NCBI GenBank assembly: GCA_019638495.1
Contig: JAHBTQ010000007.1
Coordinates: 1 to 50,756, forward strand
Reading direction: 5' to 3'
Length of the DNA: 50,756 bases
Source: Taibaiella sp.
Lineage (GTDB): Bacteria > Bacteroidota > Bacteroidia > Chitinophagales > Chitinophagaceae
Shown here: positions 15,837 to 24,440 of the stretch, one piece after another
Numbering within the stretch: position 1 is the stretch's first letter
Layout of the letters: each line of letters starts with the position of its first letter
Notes under the pieces: generated by a model
What the model was told of the DNA's origin: nothing
Seen by the model: only the letters and a program-made list of their open reading frames with translations
Databases searched by the model: none
Made by a program: the position numbers and the translations under genes

Positions 15837-17237
15837 ATGAAATTGTCTTTTCACGGCGCTACGCGCACCGTTACAGGTTCAAAGCACCTTCTGCACGTTA
15901 ACCAGGATACAAAAATATTGCTCGATTGCGGTATGTTCCAGGGTATGGGGCGCGATACGTTCAAACTAAATAGTGACTGGGGTTTTGACCCAACAGAACT
16001 ATCGCATGTAGTGATATCTCATGCGCACATAGACCATATCGGCTTACTTCCTAAGCTTGTCAAAGATGGTTACAAGGGCAAGATATACTGTACGCCGGCA
16101 ACAGCCACTTTGGCAAAACTGCTTCTGATTGATTCTGCACACATACAGGAGGCAGACGTGCGCTATGTAAATAAGCACCGCCGCATGGATAAGCGCGAAG
16201 AAGTGGAGCCGTTGTACACAGAAGAGGATGCCTTGGAGGTGTTTCCCTTGCTGGAGACAATTCCATATAACGAACCCTACAAGCTGGACAATAACGTAGA
16301 GCTACTCTACACAGATTGCGGACACATTCTGGGTAGCGCAGCCGTAAACCTGAAGATAAAAGAACGGGGAGTTACCACCCGGCTAACCTTTAGTGGAGAC
16401 GTAGGGCGCTATCGGGATATGCTCCTGCGTTCACCACAGGTATTTCCGCAGGCAGACTATATCATCATGGAAAGCACTTATGGCGACAAGCTGCACGACC
16501 TGATGACAGCCGCTACCGAAAAATTACTGAATCATATTGTTGAGACCTGCCTTGAGAATAAGGGCAAGCTGGTGATACCCGCATTTAGCCTGGGCCGCAC
16601 TCAAGAGATACTGTATATGCTGAACCGGTTGGAACTTGAAAAGAGGTTACCGCCTCTAAACTACTACGTCGATAGCCCGTTGTCTGTGAAGATAACAGAA
16701 GCTATAAAGCGATATCCTGGCTGCTTTAACAGCAATGTGCAGGAAGTGCTTCGCCGCGACGATGATGTCTTTTCTTTCAAAGGCCTGAAGTATATAGAAG
16801 ATGTACAGGACTCAATAGCGCTGAATGATAACCGCGAACCATGTGTCATTATTTCGGCATCTGGTATGGCTGAAGCTGGAAGAGTGAAACATCATATTGC
16901 CAACAACATCTCTGATGGCCGCAATAGGATATTGCTTACCGGCTATTGTGAGCCGCAATCTCTTGGTGGAAGACTAAAACTTCATCCGGAAGAAGTGAAG
17001 ATTTTCGGTATGTCGCATACTGTAAGAGCTAGCATTGATGAAATAACGAGTTTGAGCGCCCACGGCGACTATGAAGATATGAGTCAATGGCTCGCCTGCC
17101 AGGATCCACGCGAGGTGAAAAAGTTGTTTCTCGTGCATGGTGAGTACGACGTGCAGCAGCGATTCAAAGAGCGCCTTATCAGAAAGGGCTTTGCGGACGT
17201 AGAGATACCCGACCAGCACCAGGTATTCGGTATTTAG
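15837..17237 (+). CDS. Beta-CASP metallo-beta-lactamase-fold RNA nuclease
   Basis: A 466-residue cytosolic protein. The N-terminal MBL fold has the zinc motif SHAHIDHIG; further ligands are GDVG and the His of DCGHILGS. A beta-CASP domain inserts at about 215-340, and the C-terminal RMMBL motif is SLSAHGDY followed by LVHGE. The family includes the archaeal/bacterial CPSF-like exonucleases that process RNA. The Met at 15837 gives the MKLSFHGATRTVTGS start seen across the family; the ATG at 15831 is an alternative. It has its own intergenic region and is followed after 47 bases by ftsY. The target RNA is unknown, but the catalytic set looks complete. Confidence 0.92.
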   Translation: MKLSFHGATRTVTGSKHLLHVNQDTKILLDCGMFQGMGRDTFKLNSDWGFDPTELSHVVISHAHIDHIGLLPKLVKDGYKGKIYCTPATATLAKLLLIDSAHIQEADVRYVNKHRRMDKREEVEPLYTEEDALEVFPLLETIPYNEPYKLDNNVELLYTDCGHILGSAAVNLKIKERGVTTRLTFSGDVGRYRDMLLRSPQVFPQADYIIMESTYGDKLHDLMTAATEKLLNHIVETCLENKGKLVIPAFSLGRTQEILYMLNRLELEKRLPPLNYYVDSPLSVKITEAIKRYPGCFNSNVQEVLRRDDDVFSFKGLKYIEDVQDSIALNDNREPCVIISASGMAEAGRVKHHIANNISDGRNRILLTGYCEPQSLGGRLKLHPEEVKIFGMSHTVRASIDEITSLSAHGDYEDMSQWLACQDPREVKKLFLVHGEYDVQQRFKERLIRKGFADVEIPDQHQVFGI

Positions 17238-17284
17238 CCTTACGGTGATATTTCACTAATTTTGCACCCTTATTTAAACAGGAC

Positions 17285-18262
17285 ATGGGATTATTCGACA
17301 AACTTTTCAAGCGAAACAAGGAACAGCAGGAACAAAAAGAAGCGCTTGACCAGGGTTTGCAAAAAACCAAGGAAGGGTTCTTTTCTAAGATAGCCAAGGC
17401 TGTAGTGGGAAAGGACAAAGTAGACGAAGAAGTACTGGACCAGGTAGAAGATGCCCTGATAAGTGCAGACGTAGGTGTAGATACCACGGTAGCTATAATT
17501 GACCGCATAGAGAAGCGTGTAGCCAAGGATAAATACCTCGGCACATCGCAGCTAAACGAAATACTGCAGGAAGAGATAATGGGCATGCTCACCAATGCTC
17601 CTTCCAACGAATTCGCAACATTTGATGTACCTGCCGGCAAGAAACCATATGTGATATTAGTGGTAGGGGTAAATGGTGTCGGTAAAACTACGACCATAGG
17701 CAAACTGGCCTACAACTTCAAGCGTCATGGTAAAGATGTGGTCCTTGGGGCTGCAGATACTTTTCGCGCAGCTGCCGTAGATCAACTTACTATTTGGAGC
17801 GATAGAGTAGGCGTGCCAATTGTGAAGAAGGAAATGGGTAGCGACCCAAGCTCTGTTGCATTCGATGCTGTGCAGAGCGCTATGGCGCGTGACTCCGATG
17901 TTTTGATCATAGATACGGCCGGTCGCCTTCATAACAAGTCTTACCTGATGGACGAGCTGGGCAAGATTCGTCGCGTAATAGGCAAGAAGATGCCCGATGC
18001 GCCACACGAGGTGCTATTGGTGCTGGATGGGAGTACCGGGCAAAATGCTATAGAGCAGGCGCGCCATTTTACTGCGGCTACTGACGTAACGGCAATCGCC
18101 ATCACCAAGCTCGACGGGACCGCAAAGGGAGGTGTGGTGCTCGCTATTGCCAACCAGTTTAAGATTCCTGTGAAATACATTGGCGTTGGAGAGAAGATGG
18201 AAGATCTTCAGATTTTCAACAAGGCAGAATTTGTCGACAGCCTCTTTAGTCTGAATAAGTAA
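17285..18262 (+). CDS. ftsY: Signal recognition particle receptor FtsY
   Basis: A 325-residue SRP GTPase. The N domain is a helical bundle (1-110), and the long acidic A domain of E. coli is absent, as in most Bacteroidota. The G domain has GVNGVGKTTTIGKLA (P-loop), DTFRAAA, DTAGR and TKLDGTAKGG, and the closing GVGEKMEDLQIF motif is diagnostic for FtsY against Ffh. It docks ribosome-nascent chain-SRP complexes at the inner membrane and hands them to SecYEG. Its last 17 bases overlap the 3' end of the convergent sirtuin gene. Identity is secure. Confidence 0.97.
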   Translation: MGLFDKLFKRNKEQQEQKEALDQGLQKTKEGFFSKIAKAVVGKDKVDEEVLDQVEDALISADVGVDTTVAIIDRIEKRVAKDKYLGTSQLNEILQEEIMGMLTNAPSNEFATFDVPAGKKPYVILVVGVNGVGKTTTIGKLAYNFKRHGKDVVLGAADTFRAAAVDQLTIWSDRVGVPIVKKEMGSDPSSVAFDAVQSAMARDSDVLIIDTAGRLHNKSYLMDELGKIRRVIGKKMPDAPHEVLLVLDGSTGQNAIEQARHFTAATDVTAIAITKLDGTAKGGVVLAIANQFKIPVKYIGVGEKMEDLQIFNKAEFVDSLFSLNK

Positions 18263-18956
18263 GGTTCTGGCGTTGTAGTAGTAGTGCCAGCAGCTCTGCC
18301 GCGCCTTCGGTCGCCGGTTTCTCAATACGCACTACATTGCTATATCGGCTCACTTGTGGTATGCGTTTGTCAAGTACATACTTCATTACACCGTCTCTTA
18401 CATAGTCCACCAGGCCAGCCGCTGGGTACACTGCCAGTGACGTACCTATGAGTACAAAAACGTCAGCCTCGTGCATCAGCGGAATGGCATGTTCTATCAT
18501 CGGAACGGGCTCTTCAAACCATACTACATGTGGGCGAAATTGGGCTCCGTCGTCTGCTATATCGCCAATGTTTATGTCTTTGTCTATAGCGTATAATTTG
18601 AGCGAATTGCGCTCGCTGCGCATCTTCATTATCTCTCCATGAAGGTGCATCACGTTAGTTGAGCCCGCACGTTCGTGCAGATCGTCAATGTTTTGAGTCA
18701 CTATGTGCACTTCATATTGCTCCTCCAGTTTTGCCAAAGCGTAATGCGCGGCATTTGGCTGCGCCGCCATAACATCCCTACGACGCATGTTGTAAAAATC
18801 GAGTACCAGTTTGGAGTCGCGGCGCCAGGCACGCGGAGTTGCAACGTCTTCAATGTTGTGGCCTTCCCATAGCCCGTCACTGTCGCGAAAGGTGCGCAAG
18901 CCACTTTCGGCGCTGATACCTGCACCGGTAAGTGCAACCAGTTTTTGTTTCTTCAT
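18246..18956 (-). CDS. Sir2-family NAD-dependent protein deacylase (zinc-ligand-less)
   Basis: A 236-residue sirtuin. Rossmann motifs GAGISAESG and TQNIDDLHERAGS, catalytic His in HLHGE, and GTSLAVYPAAGL are all present. FYNMRRR carries the Tyr-x-x-Arg pair that in SIRT5/CobB favours negatively charged acyl groups such as succinyl. The segment after HLHGE, where four Cys usually bind structural zinc, has no Cys at all. Zinc-less sirtuins are known in Bacteroidota and remain foldable. I start at the Met at 18956 because the open frame upstream to 19112 adds a non-conserved 52 residues. The 3' end overlaps ftsY convergently by 17 bases. Deacylase activity is very likely; acyl preference is inference. 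Confidence 0.92.
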   Translation of the reverse strand: MKKQKLVALTGAGISAESGLRTFRDSDGLWEGHNIEDVATPRAWRRDSKLVLDFYNMRRRDVMAAQPNAAHYALAKLEEQYEVHIVTQNIDDLHERAGSTNVMHLHGEIMKMRSERNSLKLYAIDKDINIGDIADDGAQFRPHVVWFEEPVPMIEHAIPLMHEADVFVLIGTSLAVYPAAGLVDYVRDGVMKYVLDKRIPQVSRYSNVVRIEKPATEGAAELLALLLQRQNLTYSD

Positions 18957-19051
18957 GATCTGTTTCCCTATCCTCACCCGTTTGGCGGGAAATATAGGCT
19001 TCCTAAAAATAGTAAAAGAAGCGGCTGTAAATTGCGTTCGATTCTGGCACC

Positions 19052-19573
19052 ATGCTGCATCTTCATACTGAACGACTAGAACTCGTGGAGTTCTCTGCAT
19101 ACAACGTCTCATTCATCATTGAGCTTTTAAACTCGCCCGGTTGGCTTCAGTTCATTGGCGACAGGAACGTTCGTAACCCGGACGATGCAAAAGCCTACCT
19201 TTTGAACGGCCCTATGAAGAGCTATGTAGATAACGGGTTTGGGGCGCTATTGGTAAAAGAACGTGGTTCTAATCAGCCAATTGGTATGTGCGGCTTGTTC
19301 CGGCGCGACTACCTCAATTTCCCCGATATAGGATTTGCATTTCTTCCGCAGTTTGAGGGGCTGGGTTATGCATTTGAGGCAGCCAGTGCTGTTCTCAATG
19401 CTGCTTCTGCTTCAGGTTATCAAACTATCGGTGCAATTCTTACTCCAGACAATTCCCGTTCCAGGCAACTGCTTGATCGGCTTGGATTTGTTTCAAAGGG
19501 TTTGATCGTTCCTCCAGGCAGTACCGAGGAGTTGGTGCTTATGGAGACCTTCCTGGATGCGCAACAAATGTAG
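19052..19573 (+). CDS. GNAT-family N-acetyltransferase (RimJ/RimL type)
   Basis: A 173-residue acetyltransferase of the Acetyltransf_3 group. It opens with the typical TERLELVEF strand. The acetyl-CoA binding region is around DIGFAFLPQFEGLGYAFEA, though the usual R/Q-x-x-G-x-G/A pyrophosphate loop is replaced by FEGLGYA. It continues with NSRSRQLLDRLGFVSKG, the common helix-strand that completes the fold. Members acetylate protein N-termini, antibiotics or small amines, and nothing here fixes the substrate. It is divergent from the sirtuin gene (95 bases between starts) and convergent with the TMTC-like gene (2 bases between stops). An acetyltransferase next to a deacylase is suggestive but not evidence of a pair. 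Confidence 0.9.
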   Translation: MLHLHTERLELVEFSAYNVSFIIELLNSPGWLQFIGDRNVRNPDDAKAYLLNGPMKSYVDNGFGALLVKERGSNQPIGMCGLFRRDYLNFPDIGFAFLPQFEGLGYAFEAASAVLNAASASGYQTIGAILTPDNSRSRQLLDRLGFVSKGLIVPPGSTEELVLMETFLDAQQM

Positions 19574-19575
19574 GC

Positions 19576-21531
19576 TTAGCGCGATCTCTCCAGGTATTCT
19601 TTTGCCCGCGCACTGTCGCCCTTGTTTGCATAGCTTATGGCCATAGCATTGAAGACATTTTTTTGCCCTGGCTTTATGCTAAGCGATTTGCCAAATGCGC
19701 TCAGCGCTTCATCATATCGCCCTGATACTCCGAGTGCATTCCCATAGTTGGCCCATAGCTCGGCATTTGTTGAGTCATATTTGAGGCCCTCGCTAAACAC
19801 TGCAAGAGCGTCACTGAACTGGCCCTTTCTAAAATAAGCAGTCCCCAGAAATGTATATGTCTTGGTCTCATGCTTTCCCTTAGCGATGCTCCTTCTGTAG
19901 ATGGGAATAGCTTCGTCCAGGCGGTTCATCATGAAGTAGCAATCAGCAATATTAGTGATCACCGAGCTGTCCCAGCCGCTTAATGCCAGTGCTCGTTGCG
20001 TTGCGGCGATAGCCTCCGGGTAATGGCCGCCCTTATAGTACGCGACTCCAAGGTTCACGAATGCGTCGCGATATCCTGAGTCTATCGAAACTGAGCGTTT
20101 CAGCAACTCTGTAGTCTCTTCGAGCAGCGCCTTATCCGAATTATCGGCTGCGTAGCGCTCCAGCAGGGTGGTGCTATAATTATAGAGCACTCTTGCGCTG
20201 CCGGGAGCATTGGCCATATCAGCTTCAAAGAGTGCAGCATTGGATTGCCAGTCACCATTCCTCGCTATCGTTCTTGCACCGTATGCTAGTGCCGGTATCA
20301 ACAGGAGCATCGAAGCAGTATTCACCGGTTTCACCGAAGACAGTTGTCCTGTATATCTATAAACCAGCCATGCCAGGCAGATAGTAGTACCTAATACAGG
20401 AGCGAATAACAGTCTGTCGCCCATGGTGCTGCCGATAAGGTAAAAGACATTAGATGCAAGGCTGATGGTGCAGAAGAAAAACAGTATACCGAATGACAAT
20501 GGAGGGTTTTTGCGGAAGTTCTTGAACGCGAAGTATAGAAGCGCACCACATGCGATCAGTGTTGCAATGGCGCCGCTAGAAAATCCGCCTTCGCACGGCA
20601 CCTGGTTAAAGGAATAGTCGTAGCTCATTGTGTAGGGCCACACAGACTTCACCATGTATCTGCCAAGGATAACAAGGCCTGTAGCAAGGCGGGAGATTGC
20701 ATCTGGACAGGCAAGCAAAGAGTTGTCTGCATAGGTGTAGGGCACACGCGCAGGCGACATAATGTTAATGATATAATAGTGCCAGCCCAGCCATACAACG
20801 GATATGAAGGCAATAGCCAGTAGCGATTTTGCTGCCTGTGCAATGCTTACTTTATTCACCTGGATCTGCAAAAGCAGGAAAATGGGCACGTATAAAAGTC
20901 CGGCCTCCTTCGATTGTACGCAAAACGCGAAATAAACGATAGCAAGCGGTGTGACGCGTTGCTTCGCAAGAATTTCTCTTGCGGCAAGCAGGAAAAACAG
21001 AAAGCACAAGATCTCGTCCCTGCTTTTTATGTTGGCTACTACCTCTGTGTGTATTGGATGCAGCGCGAACAGAATGGTTACCACGCCGGGTAGCCACTGA
21101 TTATATGGCTTAAGCAGGAACTCAAGGACCCGGTATAGCTGAAAGATGGTAAATGAGTACAGGGACACCTGCACCAGGTGATGAATAAATGGCGACCCAG
21201 GACTTAATTGCCATTCTATAGCAAACATTATGAGCGATAGCGGTCGATACAGCCCCGCATTTAGGCTCCAATATCCTTGCCAGTAAAAAGTTGTCAGAAT
21301 TTTAGGAATGCCTGCCAGCCCTTGTTGCACATATTTATTACTGCCGATCACAGCAATATCATCCAGCACAAATCCGTGTCCAAGGGTATTGGCAAAGAAG
21401 GCAAATGTAACTGCTGCCAGCAGGAAAGGCATAAAGCGTAAAAGAGAAGCCGGCGACTGCACCTGTTTTTCAGCAGGGGCATGCTCGCCGGCTTTCTTAG
21501 TATTGTTGCCTGTACGCTGTTGCTTTGCCAT
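19576..21531 (-). CDS. TMTC-like membrane glycosyltransferase with TPR tail
   Basis: A 651-residue protein in two halves. Residues ~30-420 hold about ten transmembrane helices of a GT-C fold. The first periplasmic loop has FVLDDIAVI with Asp57/Asp58, and LYRPLSLIMFAIEW and LHPIHTEVVANIKSRDEI follow, all recognisable from the TMTC/DUF1736 group. Residues ~425-651 are tetratricopeptide repeats (YRDAFVNLGVAYYKGGHYPEA, core LGVAYYKGGHYPEA, and several more). Animal TMTC proteins O-mannosylate cadherins using dolichol-P-mannose; bacterial relatives would use undecaprenyl-P-sugar and may modify exported proteins. The N-terminal 25 residues are Lys/Gln-rich and cytosolic. It is probably monocistronic. 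Architecture is clear; activity is inference. Confidence 0.87.
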   Translation of the reverse strand: MAKQQRTGNNTKKAGEHAPAEKQVQSPASLLRFMPFLLAAVTFAFFANTLGHGFVLDDIAVIGSNKYVQQGLAGIPKILTTFYWQGYWSLNAGLYRPLSLIMFAIEWQLSPGSPFIHHLVQVSLYSFTIFQLYRVLEFLLKPYNQWLPGVVTILFALHPIHTEVVANIKSRDEILCFLFFLLAAREILAKQRVTPLAIVYFAFCVQSKEAGLLYVPIFLLLQIQVNKVSIAQAAKSLLAIAFISVVWLGWHYYIINIMSPARVPYTYADNSLLACPDAISRLATGLVILGRYMVKSVWPYTMSYDYSFNQVPCEGGFSSGAIATLIACGALLYFAFKNFRKNPPLSFGILFFFCTISLASNVFYLIGSTMGDRLLFAPVLGTTICLAWLVYRYTGQLSSVKPVNTASMLLLIPALAYGARTIARNGDWQSNAALFEADMANAPGSARVLYNYSTTLLERYAADNSDKALLEETTELLKRSVSIDSGYRDAFVNLGVAYYKGGHYPEAIAATQRALALSGWDSSVITNIADCYFMMNRLDEAIPIYRRSIAKGKHETKTYTFLGTAYFRKGQFSDALAVFSEGLKYDSTNAELWANYGNALGVSGRYDEALSAFGKSLSIKPGQKNVFNAMAISYANKGDSARAKEYLERSR

Positions 21532-21573
21532 GTTGTGTGGGGTTCAGCCCGTCACAAATATAGCGTGTGCTGC

Positions 21574-22548
21574 TTACCAGCCAAGCAAGTATGCGAAAAT
21601 GAGTGGTGCTACTATCGTAGCGTCGCTCTCCACAATGAACTTTGGAGTATTGATGTCCAGTTTGCCCCAGGTAATCTTCTCATTCGGCACTGCGCCGCTA
21701 TATGAGCCATAGGATGTGGTGCTGTCGCTTATCTGGCAGAAGTAACTCCAGAATGGAACATCATGCCACTCCAGGTCCTGGTACATCATTGGCACCACAC
21801 ATATCGGGAAGTCACCTGCTATACCACCACCTATCTGGAAGAAGCCTACGCCCTTGCCGGCAGAGTTGTTGCGATACCAGTCGGCCAACCATACCATGTA
21901 CTCAATACCGCTCTTCATTGTGCTCGCCTTCAGTTCGCCCTTTATGCAGTAAGATGCAAAGATGTTGCCCATAGTACTGTCTTCCCATCCTGGCACTACT
22001 ATTGGGAGGTTGCGCTCAGCGGCAGCTATCATCCAGCTATGTTTTGGGTCTATTTCATAGTCCGGCTTCATTACCTCACTCAGCAGCAGCTTGTACATAT
22101 ACTCATGCGGGAAGTAGCGCTCGCCCTTATCTTCAGCGTCCTTCCATATTTTATGTATGTGGCGCTGTATGCGGCGGAAGGCTTCTTCTTCCGGTATGCA
22201 AGTGTCAGTAACACGGTTAAAGCCCTGCTCCAGTAGTTCCCACTCTTCCTTTGGGCTCAGATCGCGATAGTTAGGCACTCGCTTGTAATGCGTATGTGCT
22301 ACGAGGTTCATGATGTCCTCTTCCAGGTTTGCCCCTGTGCAGCTAATAATATCCACCTTGCCGGCACGTATCATTTCAGCAAGTGAAATGCCAAGCTCCG
22401 CTGTGCTCATAGCGCCAGCCAGGGACACCAGCATTTTGCCGCCTTCCAGCAGGTGTGTTTCATATCCTTTTGCAGCATCTACCAGCGCGGCCGCATTGAA
22501 GTGGCGATAGTGGTGCTGTATGAATTGAGAGATGGGACCTTTGCTCAT
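21574..22548 (-). CDS. Deoxyhypusine synthase family protein
   Basis: A 324-residue NAD-dependent enzyme of the DHS fold. Seen are LAGAMSTAELGISLAEMI and SCTGANLEEDIMNL at the NAD site, and GGGIAGDFPI. Lys296 in TWGKLD matches the lysine that forms the enzyme-imine intermediate in human DHS (Lys329 in WGKI). The His-His motif that follows GGG in eukaryotic DHS (His288) is absent. Bacteria lack eIF5A, so the bacterial branch is thought to transfer the aminobutyl group of spermidine to another acceptor such as putrescine, or to run related polyamine chemistry. It lies 102 bases downstream of citrate synthase, same strand. The family is certain; the acceptor is inference. Confidence 0.92.
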   Translation of the reverse strand: MSKGPISQFIQHHYRHFNAAALVDAAKGYETHLLEGGKMLVSLAGAMSTAELGISLAEMIRAGKVDIISCTGANLEEDIMNLVAHTHYKRVPNYRDLSPKEEWELLEQGFNRVTDTCIPEEEAFRRIQRHIHKIWKDAEDKGERYFPHEYMYKLLLSEVMKPDYEIDPKHSWMIAAAERNLPIVVPGWEDSTMGNIFASYCIKGELKASTMKSGIEYMVWLADWYRNNSAGKGVGFFQIGGGIAGDFPICVVPMMYQDLEWHDVPFWSYFCQISDSTTSYGSYSGAVPNEKITWGKLDINTPKFIVESDATIVAPLIFAYLLGW

Positions 22549-22626
22549 TATGTTGTGTGTTTTGTTGTTGGTTTGGTTAAACTAAGAAGCAAGCATTGCT
22601 GCCTGCTTCCCGTAATCTTAATCCAT

Positions 22627-22642
22627 CTCCGCTCGCGCGGAG
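22627..22642. other. Small GC-rich hairpin downstream of citrate synthase
   Basis: CTCCGC (22627-22632) pairs with GCGGAG (22637-22642) around a 4-base loop. No T run follows on either strand, so it is a 3'-UTR structure or processing site at best rather than a terminator. Confidence 0.35.
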
Positions 22643-22650
22643 CCGATATC

Positions 22651-23970
22651 TTATGCTACTGCTTCGTTCTTTGCTATAAAGTTTTTCACCCATTCTGTAG
22701 TGATAGACTTCGGACGCTCGATAGGGAAGCCAAGCGCACGGTCCCAGCAAAGGCTTGCCAGTACACCCAGCGCGCGTGACACGCCGAAAAGTACTGTGTA
22801 GAAATCTTCTTCTACAAGGCCATAGTGTTTCAGTAGTGCACCCGAGTGAGCATCTACGTTAGGCCATGGGTTCTTGATCTTGCCTGTAGCCTCAAGAATT
22901 GGAGGCGCCACTTCATACATGTTCCACACAGTCTGCACTGTAGGATCATCAGGACAATGGCGCTTTGCAAATTCCATTTGCGCTGTGAAGCGTGGGTCGG
23001 TTTTGCGCAGTACTGCGTGGCCATAGCCAGGCACTACCTTTCCTTCTTTCAGTGTCTTGTGTATGTAGTCAGCTATCTGCTGCTTGCTTGGCTGATTAGT
23101 TTCCAGCTCTTTGCACATTTCTTCTATCCAGCGAATCACTTCCTGGTTGGCAAGACCGTGCAGTGGGCCAGCCAGGCCGGTCATGCCGGCAGCGAAGCAC
23201 AGGTATGGGTCGCTAAGTGCAGAACCAACAAGGTGCGTAGCGTGTGCCGATACATTACCGCCTTCGTGGTCGGCATGTATGGTCAGGTACAAGCGCATCA
23301 GCTCCTGGAAACTCTGGTTGTCGAAGCCCAGCATGTGTGCAAAGTTGGCACTCCAGTCCAGCATACCATCAGGCTGAATGTGTTCGCCATTCTTGTATTT
23401 GCGACGATAGATGTAAGCAGCAATGCGTGGCAGACGAGCTATCAGCGTCATTGTGTCTTCATACACATATCCCCAATATTCTTTTTTGCTGATTCCCTCA
23501 GCATATGCCTTTGCAAATTTCGATTCAGTTTGCAGGGCAAGTATTGCTGCCGTGAACTGAGTCATCGGGTGCGCCGACTTTGGAAACGATTCAATCACGT
23601 CAAACACATGGTTAGGTACGTGCGACCTGCGTGCCCATGTTGCAGATACGTGTTCTACTTCTTCTTTTGTAGGCACGTCACCTATCAGCATCAGGTAAAA
23701 GAGGCCTTCAGGCAGTGGTTCGCTGCCACCTTCTGCTTTTGGCAGTTTCTCGCGCAATTCAGGAATTGAAAATCCACGGAAACGGATACCCTCATTCGCA
23801 TCGAGAAGTGAAGTCTCTGTAACAAGACCTGTAATGCCGCGCATACCCTGGTATGCTTGTGCAAGTGTCACATCCTCAATTTTCATGTTGCCATGTTTTT
23901 CCAGGATGCTCTTAATTTCTTTACTCTGTTCGTCAGCCTTAACCTTGAAATGGTCTTTTATGTAACCCAT
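22651..23970 (-). CDS. gltA: Citrate synthase, mitochondrial-like (type I)
   Basis: A 439-residue citrate synthase that condenses oxaloacetate and acetyl-CoA. Catalytic His271 ([11 protein letters not shown]), His318 (GYGHAVL) and Asp373 (NVDAHSG) match pig His274, His320 and Asp375. Long stretches read like the animal mitochondrial enzyme rather than E. coli Glt[46 protein letters not shown] and [10 protein letters not shown]. Its length equals the processed mitochondrial form, without the N-terminal domain of hexameric, NADH-inhibited GltA. It should therefore be a dimer without NADH regulation. A perfect -7 element, TACCTTTG, lies upstream. The DHS-like gene follows in the same orientation. 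Function is certain; the phylogenetic origin needs a tree. Confidence 0.96.
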   Translation of the reverse strand: MGYIKDHFKVKADEQSKEIKSILEKHGNMKIEDVTLAQAYQGMRGITGLVTETSLLDANEGIRFRGFSIPELREKLPKAEGGSEPLPEGLFYLMLIGDVPTKEEVEHVSATWARRSHVPNHVFDVIESFPKSAHPMTQFTAAILALQTESKFAKAYAEGISKKEYWGYVYEDTMTLIARLPRIAAYIYRRKYKNGEHIQPDGMLDWSANFAHMLGFDNQSFQELMRLYLTIHADHEGGNVSAHATHLVGSALSDPYLCFAAGMTGLAGPLHGLANQEVIRWIEEMCKELETNQPSKQQIADYIHKTLKEGKVVPGYGHAVLRKTDPRFTAQMEFAKRHCPDDPTVQTVWNMYEVAPPILEATGKIKNPWPNVDAHSGALLKHYGLVEEDFYTVLFGVSRALGVLASLCWDRALGFPIERPKSITTEWVKNFIAKNEAVA

Positions 23971-24011
23971 AGATATTAATTATTCGGTAAAGGGAATGTT
24001 TAAAATGGCCC

Positions 24012-24019
24012 CAAAGGTA
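24012..24019 (-). promoter_or_regulatory. Bacteroidota -7 element (TACCTTTG) for citrate synthase
   Basis: The minus strand reads TACCTTTG, a perfect TAnnTTTG, 42 bases upstream of the ATG at 23970. No clear -33 TTTG is seen. Confidence 0.5.
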
Positions 24020-24146
24020 AAGAAAACACACCTATTTTGGGGGCGATTTAGCAATTTAATAAAGGGACTCTTGTGCGTCTTTGCAAGGTAGCGGCCGTCT
24101 GGAAGTTTCCCGAATAAATAAATCCAAAAAAAATCTGAATCGCAGA

Positions 24147-24177
24147 TTTGGAAGATTGAAAACGACTCCTATCTTTG
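24147..24177 (+). promoter_or_regulatory. Canonical Bacteroidota promoter for tRNA-Val
   Basis: TTTG at 24147-24150 and TATCTTTG at 24170-24177 are separated by exactly 19 bases, the ideal sigma-ABfr arrangement. Transcription should start near 24184, about 45 bases before the mature tRNA. The -33 TTTG overlaps the right arm of a 7-bp inverted repeat (24131-24137 with 24143-24149). Confidence 0.85.
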
Positions 24178-24228
24178 CAGTCCCTTAAGCAAACGGAATG
24201 ATTGCAAACGGGTAGTTCTTAAAGAATT

Positions 24229-24303
24229 GGGAGCATAGCTCAGCTGGTTCAGAGCATCTGCCTTACAAGCAGAGGGTCCGCGGTTCGATCCCGTGTGCTC
24301 CCA
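24229..24303 (+). tRNA. tRNA-Val (anticodon UAC)
   Basis: A full cloverleaf can be drawn. The 7-bp acceptor stem pairs GGGAGCA (24229-24235) with TGCTCCC (24296-24302), the discriminator is A, and the anticodon loop CTTACAA carries TAC. The T arm has the GGTTCGATCCC pattern. The 3' CCA is not encoded, as is common in Bacteroidota. Its promoter and terminator are both visible, so it is a single-gene transcript. Confidence 0.96.
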
Positions 24304-24306
24304 CAC

Positions 24307-24341
24307 AATAGCCTCGCAAAAATGCGGGGCTATTCTATTTT
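24307..24341 (+). terminator. Intrinsic terminator after tRNA-Val
   Basis: An 11-bp stem with one G-U pair (24307-24317 with 24324-24334) has a 6-base loop and is followed by CTATTTT. It begins four bases past the tRNA. Confidence 0.85.
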
Positions 24342-24440
24342 ATGCTATTCAGGGTTTATGTACCTGGCGCGCTAGGGCTCGCGTGGTATCAAATCCGTTG
24401 TCTCAGTTCGGTACGACTGGATTAGCACAATGCAGATACA

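Noticed and set aside
18957..19112. A 52-residue N-terminal extension of the sirtuin
   Set aside because: The extension is Arg/Phe-rich without conservation and overlaps the divergent GNAT gene; the sirtuin fold begins at the Met at 18956.
22846..23769. A 307-residue plus-strand open frame
   Set aside because: It is fully antisense to citrate synthase, whose catalytic residues and length are certain; Cys/His-rich composition is an artefact.
24307..24341. The tRNA terminator acting also for the minus-strand T9SS gene
   Set aside because: On the minus strand the stem is followed by GTGTGGG rather than a T run, so it should work only for the tRNA.
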